Assembly: GCA_037013495.1 (NCBI GenBank)
Contig: CM072807.1
Span: 11,907,001-11,971,000, forward strand
DNA length: 64,000 bases
Direction: 5' to 3'
Origin: Hippophae tibetana
Taxonomy: Eukaryota > Streptophyta > Magnoliopsida > Rosales > Elaeagnaceae
Each line of letters begins with the position of its first letter. Within the stretch, counting starts at the first letter, position 1. A model generated the notes under the pieces. That model worked only from the letters and a program-made list of their open reading frames with translations. It searched no databases and was not told the DNA's origin. The position numbers were made by a program, and so were the translations under genes. Below, piece by piece: positions 25,701-37,315 of this stretch.

Positions 25701-27000
25701 TGTCAAAAACTACAACAGGAAACTCTTCCACAAGCAGATACTTTTACATAGCACATATTAGATGTCCCTGTTACTACTAATAGTTCATCAATCATTGCTT
25801 CTTCCTTTTTCTTACACATATTTTATAAGTGATAGCGAGTTAATCAAATTTTTAAATATAGAATTTAGATGCTAAGATTTTTTTACATATTTTTGTGAAA
25901 AGGGAAAGTTAAATGGGTAAAAATAAATAGTGATCTAAAAAAAAGACATTTGCAAAGTAATTATAAATTTTTGTAATTAATTTATTAACAGAACCTCAAA
26001 TTTCAAATAATGTTGCTAACCGACTAATATATATATATTTTTAGGATCAAGTGTGATTTTAATATTCTATTTTTCTTTCTTTCTTTTTTTGTTGTTGTTT
26101 TTCAAGTTTACAAACAGATATATAGTTTAAGAATTAATATAATGAAAAGCCAAATGGTTATTGTTTGCAAATAAAAAGATATGGAAATCTTGGATTGCTT
26201 CACTTGATTCTACTTCTAAATCAGCATATAAATATTTTGAATCCATTTTGCATATGTGATGTGTTTTATGAGTATATTACCATAGTAAATTATAAAGTCT
26301 GGGTAGATTTTGTAGTATCAGAGGTTCCCTGTATCAAATTATGAAACTCTCAGACCAATTTTGTCTTCATCATCCTTCTTGCACATACAATAGAAGTAAA
26401 CATTTGTCATTTACTCATAGTATTCCCTCCAACTTGCTCTTTTCTTTAATATGCACATCAGCACATGCTGCTTCTTTGCTGTCAATCCCAAAGCACCATT
26501 TTAGTGCATTAAATATCAAAAGAGTACAAATATTTCTGATTAGATTAAAATAAGTTGCATCAAATAGATCTATGAAATTTAAAAGACAATTGAGTTAAGT
26601 GGATTTTATATAGTTAGATGTGTGTGGAATTTACACATGTAAAGAGAAAAATAACACATGTTATACGAAGTGTTTATTTTCAAATATTCCTGTAAAAATT
26701 TCATGCAAATTTGTAACAATTGAATGCAACTTATATGTCTCATGTTTTATATTACTGTGACATCACTATTTAACAAACATAAGATAAAATTGATTGAAAA
26801 TGTAAATATTATTGTATAAAAAAATACTTATTTTTATTCACGTGTTTGTCGCGTATTAATATCATATATAATAAGTTATCAAAATTGCCATGGATGAATT
26901 GCCCTCATAATAATCGTAGTATAATTCAACTATTTTTTTTAGTTCGTGAAACTCATCTTCCAATAAGCAATTATGAAAGGGTATATGAGTCAATTAGCAC
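19740..27000. other. AT-rich intergenic region, no gene recognised
   Basis: Long AT-rich sequence between the USP and aspartic protease genes. Two slightly GC-richer islands (about 21450-21640 and 25560-25830) show no conserved protein block in any frame I could read. The open frames at 22931-23255 and 26341-26553 have no recognisable content and poor composition. One tandem repeat (20794-20960) is listed separately. Old transposon remnants are likely here but are too decayed to classify. Confidence 0.5.
20794..20960. repeat. Tandem duplication, about 2.4 copies of a ~70-bp unit
   Basis: AATTACTC followed by an ACATRA word, a TA-rich run, GATTGATGATYGCATGATT and a T-run then ATC occurs from 20794, again from 20860, and in part from 20931. 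Copies are diverged, with an extra 'acaaactactc' in the second. Confidence 0.65.
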
Positions 27001-27012
27001 CCCTTAATTCTC

Positions 27013-27019
27013 TATATAT
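27013..27019 (+). promoter_or_regulatory. TATA box of the aspartic protease gene
   Basis: CTCTATATATTACC lies about 60 bases upstream of the ATG at 27077. That leaves room for a start site near 27045 and a short 5' UTR, the usual plant TATA geometry. Confidence 0.6.
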
Positions 27020-27076
27020 TACCAACATGGTTCTCATTCAGACACATTCATTGCCTTAATATCTAGATTCAGAGTC

Positions 27077-28387
27077 ATGGACTCCAAAATCATCACTTTC
27101 TTCTTCTTTGTTCTTTTTGTATATGCTACCAAAGCCCTTGGTCCTTGTGCCCTGGAGGCTGATGGCTCAGACCTTTCAGTCATACCCATTTACAGCAAAT
27201 GCTCTCCTTTCAACCCACCCAAAACTAATTCATTAGTCAATACAGTAATTGACATGGCCTCTAAAGACCCAGAAAGGGTCAAATACTTATCTAGCTTAGT
27301 GGCCCAAAAGACCACTTCTGCTCCAATTGCTTCGGGTCAGCAAGTCCTCGACATTGCCAATTATGTGGTTCGGGTTAAGTTGGGAACTCCGGGTCAGCTC
27401 ATGTTCATGGTATTAGACACTAGCAATGATGCTGCATGGGTGCCATGCTCCGGGTGTACTGGTTGTGGATCTACCACTTTTTCTCCTAATTCATCCTCAA
27501 CATTCGGGTCATTATTTTGCTCCATGCCCCAATGTACCCAAGTTCGTGGGCTTTCATGCCCGGCATCTGGCACATCAACTTGCCTATTTAACCAAACTTT
27601 TGGTGGACATTCTTCTTTCTCTGCTACTCTTGTTAAAGATTCTCTAAGTTTAGCTACTGACACTATACCCGATTATACATTCGGATGCATCAATACCATT
27701 TCGGGTGGATCCATCCCACCTCAAGGGTTATTGGGTTTGGGTCGTGGATCCATGTCATTACTCTCCCAATCCGGGTCACTCTACTCGGGTGTTTTTTCAT
27801 ATTGTTTACCTAGCTTTAAATCTTATTATTTTTCTGGATCGCTCAAACTTGGGCCCATGGGCCAACCCAAATCCATTCGATTCACTCCACTGCTACGCAA
27901 CCCACACAGACCATCACTTTACTATGTTAATCTAACTGGAATTAGTGTGGGTAAGGTTCATGTCCCCATAGCTTCAGAGCTCCTAAAATTTGACCCAAAC
28001 ACGGGAGCTGGAACGATCATCGACTCGGGTACAGTCATAACCCGATTTATTGGACCCATTTATGCATCAATCCGAGATGAATTTAAGAAACAAGTGAATG
28101 GTACATTTTCCAGTTTGGGTGCGTTTGACACATGTTTTGCAGCCACTAATGAGGCTATGGCTCCGGTCATAACGTTTCATTTCGCTGGACTAAACTTGGT
28201 TTTGCCAACGGAGAATAGTCTCATACATAGTAGTTCTGGCTCGCTGGCTTGCTTGGCAATGGCTGCGGCTCCAAATAATGTGAACTCAGTGTTGAACGTG
28301 ATAGCCAATTTGCAGCAACAGAACCTTAGGATCTTGTTTGATGTTGCCAACTCTCGTTTGGGCATTGCTCGTGAACTCTGTAATTAG
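27077..28387 (+). CDS. Secreted aspartic protease, AED3-like (pepsin-type, family A1)
   Basis: A single-exon 436-residue protein. It opens with a hydrophobic signal peptide (residues about 5-20) and a propeptide of about 60-70 residues. The first catalytic Asp is D114 in 'MVLDTSNDAAWVPC', followed by a Cys-rich nepenthesin-type insert (C124, C127, C130). The glycine-rich 'PPQGLLGLGRG' block is at 215-224 and the second catalytic Asp is D316 in 'TIIDSGTVITR'. The C-terminal 'VIANLQQQNLRILFDVANSR' block at 408-427 is characteristic of the AED3 group. The DTSN form at the first Asp is normal for this group. F175 in 'NQTFGG' stands where I expect the flap Tyr. AED3-type enzymes are apoplastic and linked to defence responses in Arabidopsis; that role here is inferred. 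Length and order match the family and no lesion is seen. The gene stands alone with its own TATA box. Confidence 0.93.
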   Translation: MDSKIITFFFFVLFVYATKALGPCALEADGSDLSVIPIYSKCSPFNPPKTNSLVNTVIDMASKDPERVKYLSSLVAQKTTSAPIASGQQVLDIANYVVRVKLGTPGQLMFMVLDTSNDAAWVPCSGCTGCGSTTFSPNSSSTFGSLFCSMPQCTQVRGLSCPASGTSTCLFNQTFGGHSSFSATLVKDSLSLATDTIPDYTFGCINTISGGSIPPQGLLGLGRGSMSLLSQSGSLYSGVFSYCLPSFKSYYFSGSLKLGPMGQPKSIRFTPLLRNPHRPSLYYVNLTGISVGKVHVPIASELLKFDPNTGAGTIIDSGTVITRFIGPIYASIRDEFKKQVNGTFSSLGAFDTCFAATNEAMAPVITFHFAGLNLVLPTENSLIHSSSGSLACLAMAAAPNNVNSVLNVIANLQQQNLRILFDVANSRLGIARELCN

Positions 28388-28970
28388 TTTTAGGCTATAT
28401 TCATGCCTTTTTGAGTGTATTTGTGCTTATCTTGTCATAATGCCTAAAAAGTATGGTAGTGACAAGAGGATAAACTAATGATACTGTATGGTAAAAGGTA
28501 AAGCCTTTTATTTATTATAATATTTTCTAAGTTAAACTTAACCCTTTTACTTTTTATAACACTGTTATTTATATAATTTTATTTTTAATCTATTTAAAAA
28601 AGTTATATTTTTATATTTTATATATATAAAAATTTATGTGCATCACAATTTTAAATATATATAAAAAATATTTTTACTTTATACGAATACAGGTGGTTTA
28701 AAATAAAACCCATTTGTGGAAGGTATTTTACCATATAATTAAATTTAAACTTAACTGATCATAATAGAAATCTCTCTTTTATGTGTTTCCTTCAATTACA
28801 TGTTGAATTGAATGTATGTTTGGTGGCAAGATATGGCTAACAAGACCTTAACTTTAGAAATAACTTGTTAGAGAAATATATAATTTTTTTAAAAGAAATT
28901 AATAAATAAAGATAAAGAATATATAGAAGCAATTAATTTGCACATATCTTAGAAAATAAATTAAATTAAC

Positions 28971-28973
<3 letters not shown>

Positions 28974-29029
<56 letters not shown>
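28974..29029. repeat. AT dinucleotide microsatellite
   Basis: An uninterrupted run of about 28 AT units, the longest simple repeat in the window. It lies about 590 bases downstream of the protease stop codon. Confidence 0.95.
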
Positions 29030-29031
<2 letters not shown>

Positions 29032-30002
29032 CTTCAGCTCATATTTTTTATCACAATTTTATTCCCTCTGCATTCTCCTTTTAACACAACTACATTTTGA
29101 GTCTTTTAACGTCTCTCTCTCTCTAACGACTCTCAAATTCTTTTTATATATGTTTTTATCTCCAAAATTTCTCTGTCATCCCCACCATTGATGCACAGCA
29201 ACACCTTCATCTCTCAATCTACCATACAATGCCAAGAATTCCCAATTTTCCCTTCGACTTCTACAATTCCCCTTTCCATGAGGTTACACTCCAAAAACAA
29301 CCCATTCTCCAATTTGATTGCTTTGTTCTTTAAGATCTCTTAGAGATATGAACGGAGCGAGGTAGGGCCGGGTCCGATACATAATTTAAAATTTAGCTAT
29401 TATCTCCTCTTAAGATACTTAAATGGGAAACGCAATAGGAACGAGGGAAATAGAGATTTAAGTAATATTTTAAATATTATTTTTATTTTTTTAATAATTT
29501 TATATTTTTATTATAAATAAAAATTTATAAAAAAATAAGTTAATAATAAATGTTTTATATTAAAAAAACTGAAATTTTGAATCAATGAATAATAAAAATA
29601 AATAATATTAATGAGAAAGTAAGAAAAATAAAATATATGTAATAATAAATACATAATATTTTTATATTAAATAAATATTTATAAAAAAATTATTGATAAT
29701 TTAATAGAATAAAAAAATAAAAAATATATAATATATAATGTATTTAATTATGATTATTTTGAGTTTAAATATTATTAAATCTATTAAAAAATTAAAAATA
29801 TTAAATATTTTTATTTTTATTAAAATATGAAATATAATTTCAAAAAACAGGACCAGATCTCTTTCCTTGTCCCACCTCATTTTATAAAATAAAAATTATC
29901 TTTTATATTTATTATTTTATTATCTCTATTATCACCTTCAAATAATCACTACTTAAATTAAAAATTAACAACCCTCACATCTCTTAAAACACTTCAACCT
30001 CA

Positions 30003-30365
30003 GCTTTCATAACTATATAGTCCTCTTTCTCTAATGTTTTCATCAACCAATCTAACATTTCTTCTTTTAAGTTGTTATTTTCATCATTTACTATCTCAAT
30101 TATATACATCTTAAAATTCTTATTCCTTGTCGGATAGTTCTTAGCAAACCATCCGATCTCATTTCCAATTTTTTTTGTTATCTTGAAATTCTAAGTTTAT
30201 GAAAACTCTTTGTGGGTACTTTTTAAATGAATCACCCTTCAAATCTGAAAGGTATTTTGTTGGGTTTAGTTGTTTTCTAGATTTTTTTGAGATAGATTTA
30301 GGTCGTTCTAAAAGCACATCTTCTAAGTTCTTAAGTGATGCTAATTTCTTGATTTGTTCTTGCAT
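30003..30365 (-). pseudogene. Unidentified broken coding remnant
   Basis: On the minus strand one frame (30365 to about 30180) reads a lysine-rich stretch beginning MQEQIKKLASLKNLEDVLLE and ending 'VFINLEFQDN'. A second frame continues from about 30180 to a stop near 30003 with 'GNEIGWFAKNYPTRNKNFKM' and an acidic tail. Joining them needs one frameshift. I do not recognise the protein. The composition looks coding and it could be a transposon gag-like piece, but that is a guess. Confidence 0.3.
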
Positions 30366-30586
30366 ACAAGAGCTTTCTATTCGTGGGAATTGTCCTAGTT
30401 TGCTTTAGCTTTTGTTTTATTTTTCTCATTGCCATGCTTGTACTGGAATCCCTAAATTGTCTTAGTTAGATAGTTTTGTAATTGGATAGTATTTAGAAAC
30501 TAGTAAAAGGGTGATCTTTACCAATTTGAATGGATATAATGCCACCCACCTTAAGTTTTCGATCAATGTATTCCGAGACTTAGAAG

Positions 30587-30854
30587 TGTTAGAGGTTGCC
30601 TCAGCTGCAAGTTAGGATTAGTTTCGGTTGTGACTTATTGTTTTGTTAATAATCCCTATTATTTAGGGATAGTTAGATTTCTGTTTTTGTTTGATCTATT
30701 CTATAGGCTTTAATAAGTCTCTAGAGTTGTTGCTACGTGGGCTTCTATTTTCCAGTTTTTTGTTTATCGAGTTAAGTTATTTAAGCCAACTTGTATTCAC
30801 TCTTCAATAAGACAAGAATTTCTCTTGATTTACATTCTCTAAGAAAACTCTACA
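30587..30854 (+). repeat. Left LTR of copia element 1
   Basis: Starts TGTTAGAGGTTG and ends AACTCTACA. It shares long blocks in order with 34922-35188, for example GTTGCTACGTGGGCTTCTAT and AATAAGACAAGAATTTCTC. Confidence 0.9.
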
Positions 30855-30856
30855 TT

Positions 30857-30868
30857 TGGTATCAGAGC
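30857..30868 (+). other. Primer-binding site of copia element 1
   Basis: TGGTATCAGAGC directly after the left LTR is the standard plant copia site complementary to initiator tRNA-Met. Confidence 0.9.
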
Positions 30869-30999
30869 TTCCTCATGAGGCCTGATTAAAATTGAGAAGC
30901 AATAACATTCTGTTTGTGGAGACGTGAATATGGTAGCAGAGATTAGTTTTGTCCATTCGGTAATCCAAAATTTTGACAGACATTACAATCACTAAAGTA

Positions 31000-33900
31000 T
31001 GCTCATGGAGAACTTAATACGTTCAAATGAGTATTGGGGACTCATAGAAAGTGGTTTTCTTGTAACAACAGAAGGTGTGAAAATCATTAAAGGTCAACGA
31101 AAAGCCACTAATGATCTCAAACTCAAAGACTTGAAGACAAAGAATTATCTATTCTAGGCGATTGATCTTTCCATCCTTGAGATGATCCTAAACAAGGACA
31201 CTGCGTAGGAAATTTGGGACTCGTTGAAGCAGAAGTACTAGGGAATTTCTCGAGTGAAATGAGCTTAACTTCAAGCTCTTCGAAAGGATTTTGAAACTCT
31301 TCACATGGAAATAGGAGAATTTATGAATGAGTACTTTACTCATACCCTCACTACAGTCAACAAGATGAGTATTCATGAAGAAGAGATGGAGGAAATTATA
31401 GTTATTGAAAAGATCCTAAGTTCCATGTGTCCCAAGTTTGATTATGTGGTATGCTTCATCGAAGAATCTCACGATCTAGACGTTTTGTCTATCAACAAGC
31501 TACAAAGTAGTCTCTTGGTCCATGAATAACACATGATTGGTCATGCCGTGGAGGAACATGCATTAAAATTTACTCATGATAATCAACCTGGAGGACAGGG
31601 ACAAGGTGATCAATCTGGAGGACAGGAAAGAGGCCATTGATGTTATCGGGGACAAGGAAGAGGATGAGACAGACAAGGGTTTGATAAGTCATCCATTGAG
31701 TACTACCACTATAATAAATTTGGACATTTTTAGTTTGAATTCCCAAAGAAGGAAAAGCAAATGAAGAGATCCTATTGATAGCTTATATGGACGTACCAAA
31801 GTTCAATAATGAAGAGGCCAGGTTTCTTGACTCAGGATGCAACAACCATATGTGTGGAAAAAGGTATTGTTATATGATCTTAATAAAAGCTTTAGAGAAT
31901 CTATAAATTTGGGAAACAATTAAAGGATGTTTATGATGGGGAAAGGCAACATACGTCTACTAGTCAATAGACTTTTCCAGGTAGTTATTGGAGTATTTTA
32001 TGTTCCAGACCTGATTAATAACCTATTGAGTATTGATCAGCTACAAGAAAAAGGAATTGACATTCTCATACAACGTGGAAGGTGTAAGTTGTTTCATCTT
32101 GAGAGAGGTTAATTTGTTTACTAACAATGTAATTTCCAAAAATAGAATGTTTGTTTTAATTACTTAGACTAAACCTGTGGAGTAAGCCTTTTTTAATTCT
32201 CTCGTGGATGAACTAGCTCGATTATGGCATTATGGGCACTTAGGGTTTAATGGATTGAAACTTCTACAAGAAAGGCATGGTGACTGGACTACCAAGTCTT
32301 AAAGTTCCTATAAATGTGTGTGAGCATTGTGCGGTGGGAAAACATCACATTGATCAATTTCCGTCAAAGAGCATATAGAAGGCCTCTCAAATTCTCCAAT
32401 TAGTGCATGCTGACATTTGTGGACTGATCACTCTTACCTCCAACAACAAGAAAAGGTACCTAATCAATTCCATTGATGATTTTAGTCATAAAACTTGGGT
32501 ATATTTTTTGGTAGAAAAATCAAATGCCTTTGTTACTTTCAAACACTTTAAGAGTCGTGTTGAAAAATAAATTGGTGCATGCATACAATGTCTTCATATA
32601 GGTAGAGGTGGAGAATTCATATCACATGAGTTTTCTAATTTTTGTAATGAGATTAAGATACGTAGGTAGTTAATAGAAACATACACACCACAACAAAATG
32701 GTGTGGTGGAGAGGAAGAATTGAACTATTATGAATTTGGTTCGAAGCATGTTGTTAGAAAAGAAACTCCCAAAGATATTTTGGTCTAAAGTAGTGAACTA
32801 GACTGTTCACATTTTGAATTGAAGTCCAACTCTTATCGTGAAAAATATGACTCCTGAAGAAGAATGGGGAGGATCTAAACCATCTATTGATCATTTTAGA
32901 GTTTTTGGATGTATTACTTATGCTTATATTCCAGATAACGAAGGAACAAAGCTCGATGATAAGAGTTTACGGTGTGTCTTACTTGAAGTCAATGAAGAAT
33001 CAAAGGCATACAGATTGTATGATCCAATTTCTCAAAAGATAATAATAAGTAGAGATGTGATGTTTGACGAAGATAAAGGTTGGAATTAGGATGAGAATCA
33101 CAAAGAGGCGATCCTTGCATATCTAGATTGGGGAGAGGATGACTCAGAAGTAGTTCTTGGTGAATCAGATGATGACAATGTAGAAACCACCCCTGACCTT
33201 AGTGACACTTCAAAATAAGGAACTGAGCATGATGTTCCACATGATACTAAAAAGGAGATTTCCAACAACCCCAATGAAGGAAGAACCAAAAGGCCACCAA
33301 TCTGGATGAAGGACTATGAAATAGGAAAAGGTCTCTCTTCAGAAAAAGGACGTAGCCTATCTAGCTATGTTTATATCCAGTGACCCTATTTTGTATGTTG
33401 ATGCAACAAAGAGTGCAAAGTGGAGGAAGGAAATGGACTTGGAGATAAAAGCTATAGAGAAGAACAAAACGTGGGAGTTAATTGACTTACCAAGTGGATC
33501 GAAGAGGATTGAGGTAAAATAGGTTTATAAAACTAAACTCAATGAAAGTGGCAAGGTGGATAAGTGTAAAGAAAGAATAGTCGTAAAAGGATATACTCAA
33601 CATCATAGAGTGGATTATGCTGAAGTGTTTGCACTTGTGGCTCGATTAGATACCATACGAGTGGTAATCTCCCTTGTTACATAGAAAGAGTGGCTAGTCT
33701 ACAAGTTGGATGTGAAATCATCCTTTCTTCATGATGAGCTTAGAGTAGAGGTATTTATGGAGTAACTGATAAGGTATATCAAAGCAGAAGAAGAGCATAA
33801 GGTGTATAAATTAAGGAAGGCTTTGTATAGACTTAAACAAGCTCCTCGATCCTGGTCAGTAACATTGAGGCTTATTTCATGAATGAGGGATTCCAAAAGT

Positions 33901-34850
33901 TCCCCTATAAACATACCTTGTTCACCAAGGTATCGATTGAAGGTAAAATTCTGATTGTTTGTCTTTATATTAATGATCTTATATTTACTAGAAATGATGA
34001 GCATTTGTTTACTAAGTTCAAGCAATCCATGATGAATGAATCTATTATGAATGAGATCCTTCCTTGGTATAGAAATGCTACAAGGAGCAAAAGGAATCTT
34101 TCTTGGTCAACGAAAATACACTCAAAAGGTGTTTGAAAGATTCAAGATGAAGGGATGCAATTCAGTTCAAAACCCCATTGTTCTTGGAGCAAAGCTCACA
34201 AAAGATGAGCATACAGTAAATATCGATAGTACAATAATAAGTAGATTGTAGGGAGCCTTATGTACTTAATTGCCACTAGACCAGATGTTATGTTCGTGGT
34301 GAGTCTCATCATTAAATTCATGGAATTTCTTACAGAAATTCACTTGGCTACTACAAAGAAGGTGTTAAGATATTTGAAAGGAACTTCATCATTTGAGGTG
34401 TTTTACAAGAATGGAGGAAACAAGGAGCTAATCGCCTATACGTACACTGACTATGTTGGAGATCTTAATGATATAAAGAGTACGTCTGGTTATGTGTTCA
34501 TGCTAAGCTTAGGGGCTATTTTATAGTTTTCTAAAAAATAATCTGTTGTCACTCTATCCACCACCGAATCTGAGTTATTTGTAGGAGCCTCGTGTGCTTG
34601 TTAAGCAGTTTGGCTAAGGAAAATTTGTGAGATACTAATGCATGTTCAACATGCTCTTACACAAGGGAAGTGTGATAACAACTCAACAATCAGACTCTCT
34701 AAGAATTCTATAATGTACGATCACATCAAATATATTGATGTGCGGTTTCACTTTATTCGAGAACTTATCAAGAAGGAGGTTATGAAAATGGTTTATTGTC
34801 CAACTCAAAAATAGGTTACAGATGTGATGATTAAACCATTGAAATTGACT
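31000..34850 (+). pseudogene. copia element 1 gag-pol, multiply interrupted
   Basis: Pieces occur in order. Gag (UBN2-type) lies around 31200-31530 and a zinc-knuckle site at 31701-31743. The protease block 'FLDSGCNNHMCG' is near 31826-31860 and the GAG-pre-integrase at 32205-32290. Integrase spans about 32400-33090, with 'VHADICGL' at its start and 'FRVFGCITYAYIPD' at 32895-32940. RT runs over about 33400-34250 and RNase H over 34260-34650, including 'RYLKGTSSFEVFYKNGG' and 'DIKSTSGYVFM'. There are many in-frame stops, several at TGG or CAA/CAG-derived positions. All three knuckle cysteines are lost (Tyr, Tyr, Phe). The RT catalytic motif reads YIND at 33966-33977 instead of YVDD. It cannot be autonomous. 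Confidence 0.85.
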
Positions 34851-34921
34851 ACTTTTTCAAAGATGCAAGAGTTAACGAGTGTGTACTCTATTTTGTGCAT
34901 AAATTAATTGCTATTGCAATA

Positions 34922-35188
34922 TATTGGAGGTTGATTCAGTTGGAAGTTAGGATTAGTTTTGGTCGTGGAGTTAATGTTTTGTTAATAATCCCTATTGTTT
35001 AAGGACAGTTATCTTTCTATTTTTGTTTTATCTATTCTGTAGGCTTTACCACGTCTCTAGGGTTGTTGCTACGTGGGCTTCTATTTTCTAGTTTCTATTT
35101 ATCGAGTTAGGCTATTTAAGCTAACTTGTGTTAATTCTTAATAAGACAAGAATTTCTCCTGATGTCCATTCTCTAAACAAACTCTACG
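34922..35188 (+). repeat. Right LTR of copia element 1
   Basis: Begins TATTGGAGGTTGATTC, aligned to TGTTAGAGGTTGCCTC at 30587, and ends AACTCTACG, with the terminal CA changed to CG. Length is within one or two bases of the left copy. Confidence 0.85.
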
Positions 35189-35483
35189 AAAAGGTACAGA
35201 CCAAGGCAAAGTCAATACTGTTTCTGGGTATTAATCTTTGTCGTTTATAGTACTTGTTAGAGATAAAATCAACTTCATCGTCTTTAAAGATATCTAGATA
35301 TCCATTACTGCATAATTGGCTTCCTCATTAGTGCCAAATGTAGGACTAGACGTTATTTCGTAGTGTTTGGTTCATTAAAAACCTAATATTTAAAATTTAT
35401 TGGTAAAATTTTAAATGAATTTATTTATAATTTTATAAAATTATATCTAAGATTTTATTTGTTGAAAAAATGAGAGCGGCCAC

Positions 35484-35800
35484 TTAGCCCCTCATCCATC
35501 TACAGATCCGCGTCTGTTCCTCATGGCTAATGAACACTGCTCTGTTTCCCGATTTGAGCAGGCCTTCATTTCTCAAATCTCGGAAGAATAAAGGCAAAAG
35601 CTCAAAGTTGACATCGGTAGAAGAAGCAAAAGCATCAGCAACATTAGATCCACATAAGAAGTAGTAGGTGAGGGTAGAACGAAACCCATCCAAGGGAATG
35701 AGATGATAAAGAAAGCTAAAAGCAAAGCACGAGCTACAAACTTCAAGATCACCCTCAAATCTAGTAGCTTTACTATCAAACAACGAGGTTTTGAATACAA
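35484..35800 (-). pseudogene. Frameshifted 5' fragment of an unrecognised membrane-anchored protein
   Basis: On the minus strand a frame starting near 35800 reads a basic start (MYSKPRCLIVKLLDLR) and then a hydrophobic segment ending 'AFFIISFPWMGF'. A second frame, entered by one indel around 35645-35670, reads 'GSNVADAFASSTDVNFELLP' then 'FFRDLRNEGLLKSGN' and stops at about 35484. The upstream sequence to about 35880 looks like a 5' UTR. The pattern, a short cytosolic start, one membrane anchor and then a soluble domain, looks like a real plant gene cut off after about 100 residues. I do not recognise the family; a membrane-anchored methyltransferase-like protein is one possibility, weakly held. 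Confidence 0.35.
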
Positions 35801-36436
35801 AATTATACTATCTGAAATGGGGTAGTGTTTACTTTTCTTTTGGGTATTTTGATGAAGAATTTGAATGCCATTGTTGTATGTATTAAAATGAGGGACAGAG
35901 AAGAAAAAATCCCAACAAATAGAGAGGAAAAAGAAGAAGAAGAATTTTTCCGACAGAGAGGAGTGAGAGAAGAAAAGAATGAATGAAAAGCTTATTGATT
36001 AGCGAGTGCAAAACCTTACAACAGTGTGATTCTCACCATTTAGAGCCAAACAAGTGCTCTGAAATTGGGCAATGGTCTGCTAGTCAATTTCTTACATTTT
36101 CTTTTTTACATGAATTCAAAACACGAAACTTGATTGATTAATTGCTAGAGTTGGTAATAATTATAGGATTTTTAATCACACCTTATTATCTTTATAAATT
36201 TTATATGGATATACGATATTATTCTTAATATTTTGTAAAAGTATCAATTTTTACCTCTTATAAAATTCATTAATTTATATTTTTAACATAATTTATTATA
36301 TTATATTATATCTAGTATATTTGCATCATTTTATTTTTATAAGGCTCATTTTAATTTTTCTATGCTATAAAACTTCAATTTTTTAACAAAATCAATTAAA
36401 ATTTTGATATCATAAGAATAATGAGTCTTTAATTCT

Positions 36437-36872
36437 TAAAAGGTTAATCTCGTGGATGAAAGCAAACTATTCTTATAAGTTATATCATATCATTGTACTT
36501 AATTAATGTATGATATTATTATTAATAAGTAAAAATTCATAAAAAACATAGATCTTACAATTCTAAAAAAGTTAACTCAATGAATGAAGATACAAATAAT
36601 CCCTATAAACACTACCATAATATTATACTTAATCAATATATTACATTATTCTTAAAATTTATTCCTTAAAGTGTGAATCTTTGACCTACTTTATTATATT
36701 ATATTATATTTAATTCACTTGTTTTTTTTATTTTTATAAGATTTATTTCAATTTTTTTTACGAAATAAGATCCCTTTAAACCCCAAAAGGTTATGTAAAT
36801 CAGAGACACCCACAATTCTTATAAACTCTAACATAATATTATATTTAATTAATATAAGATATTACTTTTAAT
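36437..36872. repeat. Three diverged direct repeats
   Basis: Copies at about 36437-36530, 36566-36652 and 36785-36872 share an order of words: AAAGGTTAAT or AAAGTTAAC, a GTGGATGAA or ATGAATGAA word, ATTCTTATAAAC-like, CATAATATTATA-like, then TTAATTAATATA-like. Spacing is unequal (about 130 and 220 bases). Confidence 0.55.
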
Positions 36873-37315
36873 AATAACAAGACTAATATTTCAATCATTC
36901 ATGTTCAAGAGCATAGAAAGAGAGAGACCATTTTGAAGAGAATAATAAAATTAGAAAGGGGTGCTAAGAATTAGAGAAACTCATAGGTGAATATGTATGG
37001 TCGCTATTGATTTAGGTTCTTGTCCACAAATATTTCAAAATCACATATTTATATGCTCAAAATGATGTTAGTTGAATGAGAAATTAAATTTCAAATTTTA
37101 CTTAATAAAGAAAAAATATGGTTATTTATGTTTGTCACACTTGAAAAAACTAACAATACATGGAATGATTTATATAACATTTTCTTCTTATTAGAGGTAA
37201 GTTAATGTAATAAGAATACTCTCTTTACTATACGCCCAAACATTACCAAGTTTTATCTTTATTATCAAAATAACTCTTGTATTTTCGTGTGATTATTGGA
37301 AAATTATTAACTTAT

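Larger units (their letters stand above)
28388..30586. other. Intergenic region between the protease gene and the first copia element
   Basis: Contains the protease gene's 3' flank, a long AT microsatellite, a pyrimidine-rich stretch (29035-29340) resembling a 5' leader without any coding sequence, and AT-rich sequence. G/C-rich words near 29350-29385 and 29850-29880 look weakly inverted relative to each other and might bound a decayed MITE; I could not confirm it. A broken coding remnant is listed separately. Confidence 0.45.
30587..35188 (+). mobile_element. Ty1/copia retrotransposon 1, full-length but defective
   Basis: Two LTRs of 268 and about 267 bases bound an internal region with the copia order gag, protease, integrase, RT, RNase H. 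The flanks AGAAG (30582-30586) and AAAAG (35189-35193) are a possible 5-bp target duplication with one mismatch. Every domain carries stops or shifts. The LTRs differ at many positions, so the insertion is not recent. Confidence 0.9.

Noticed and set aside
27394-28365. Several open frames overlapping the aspartic protease gene
   Set aside because: Shadow frames of a clearly conserved coding sequence.
29350-29880. Possible MITE bounded by G/C-rich words
   Set aside because: The two words pair poorly and no target duplication was found.
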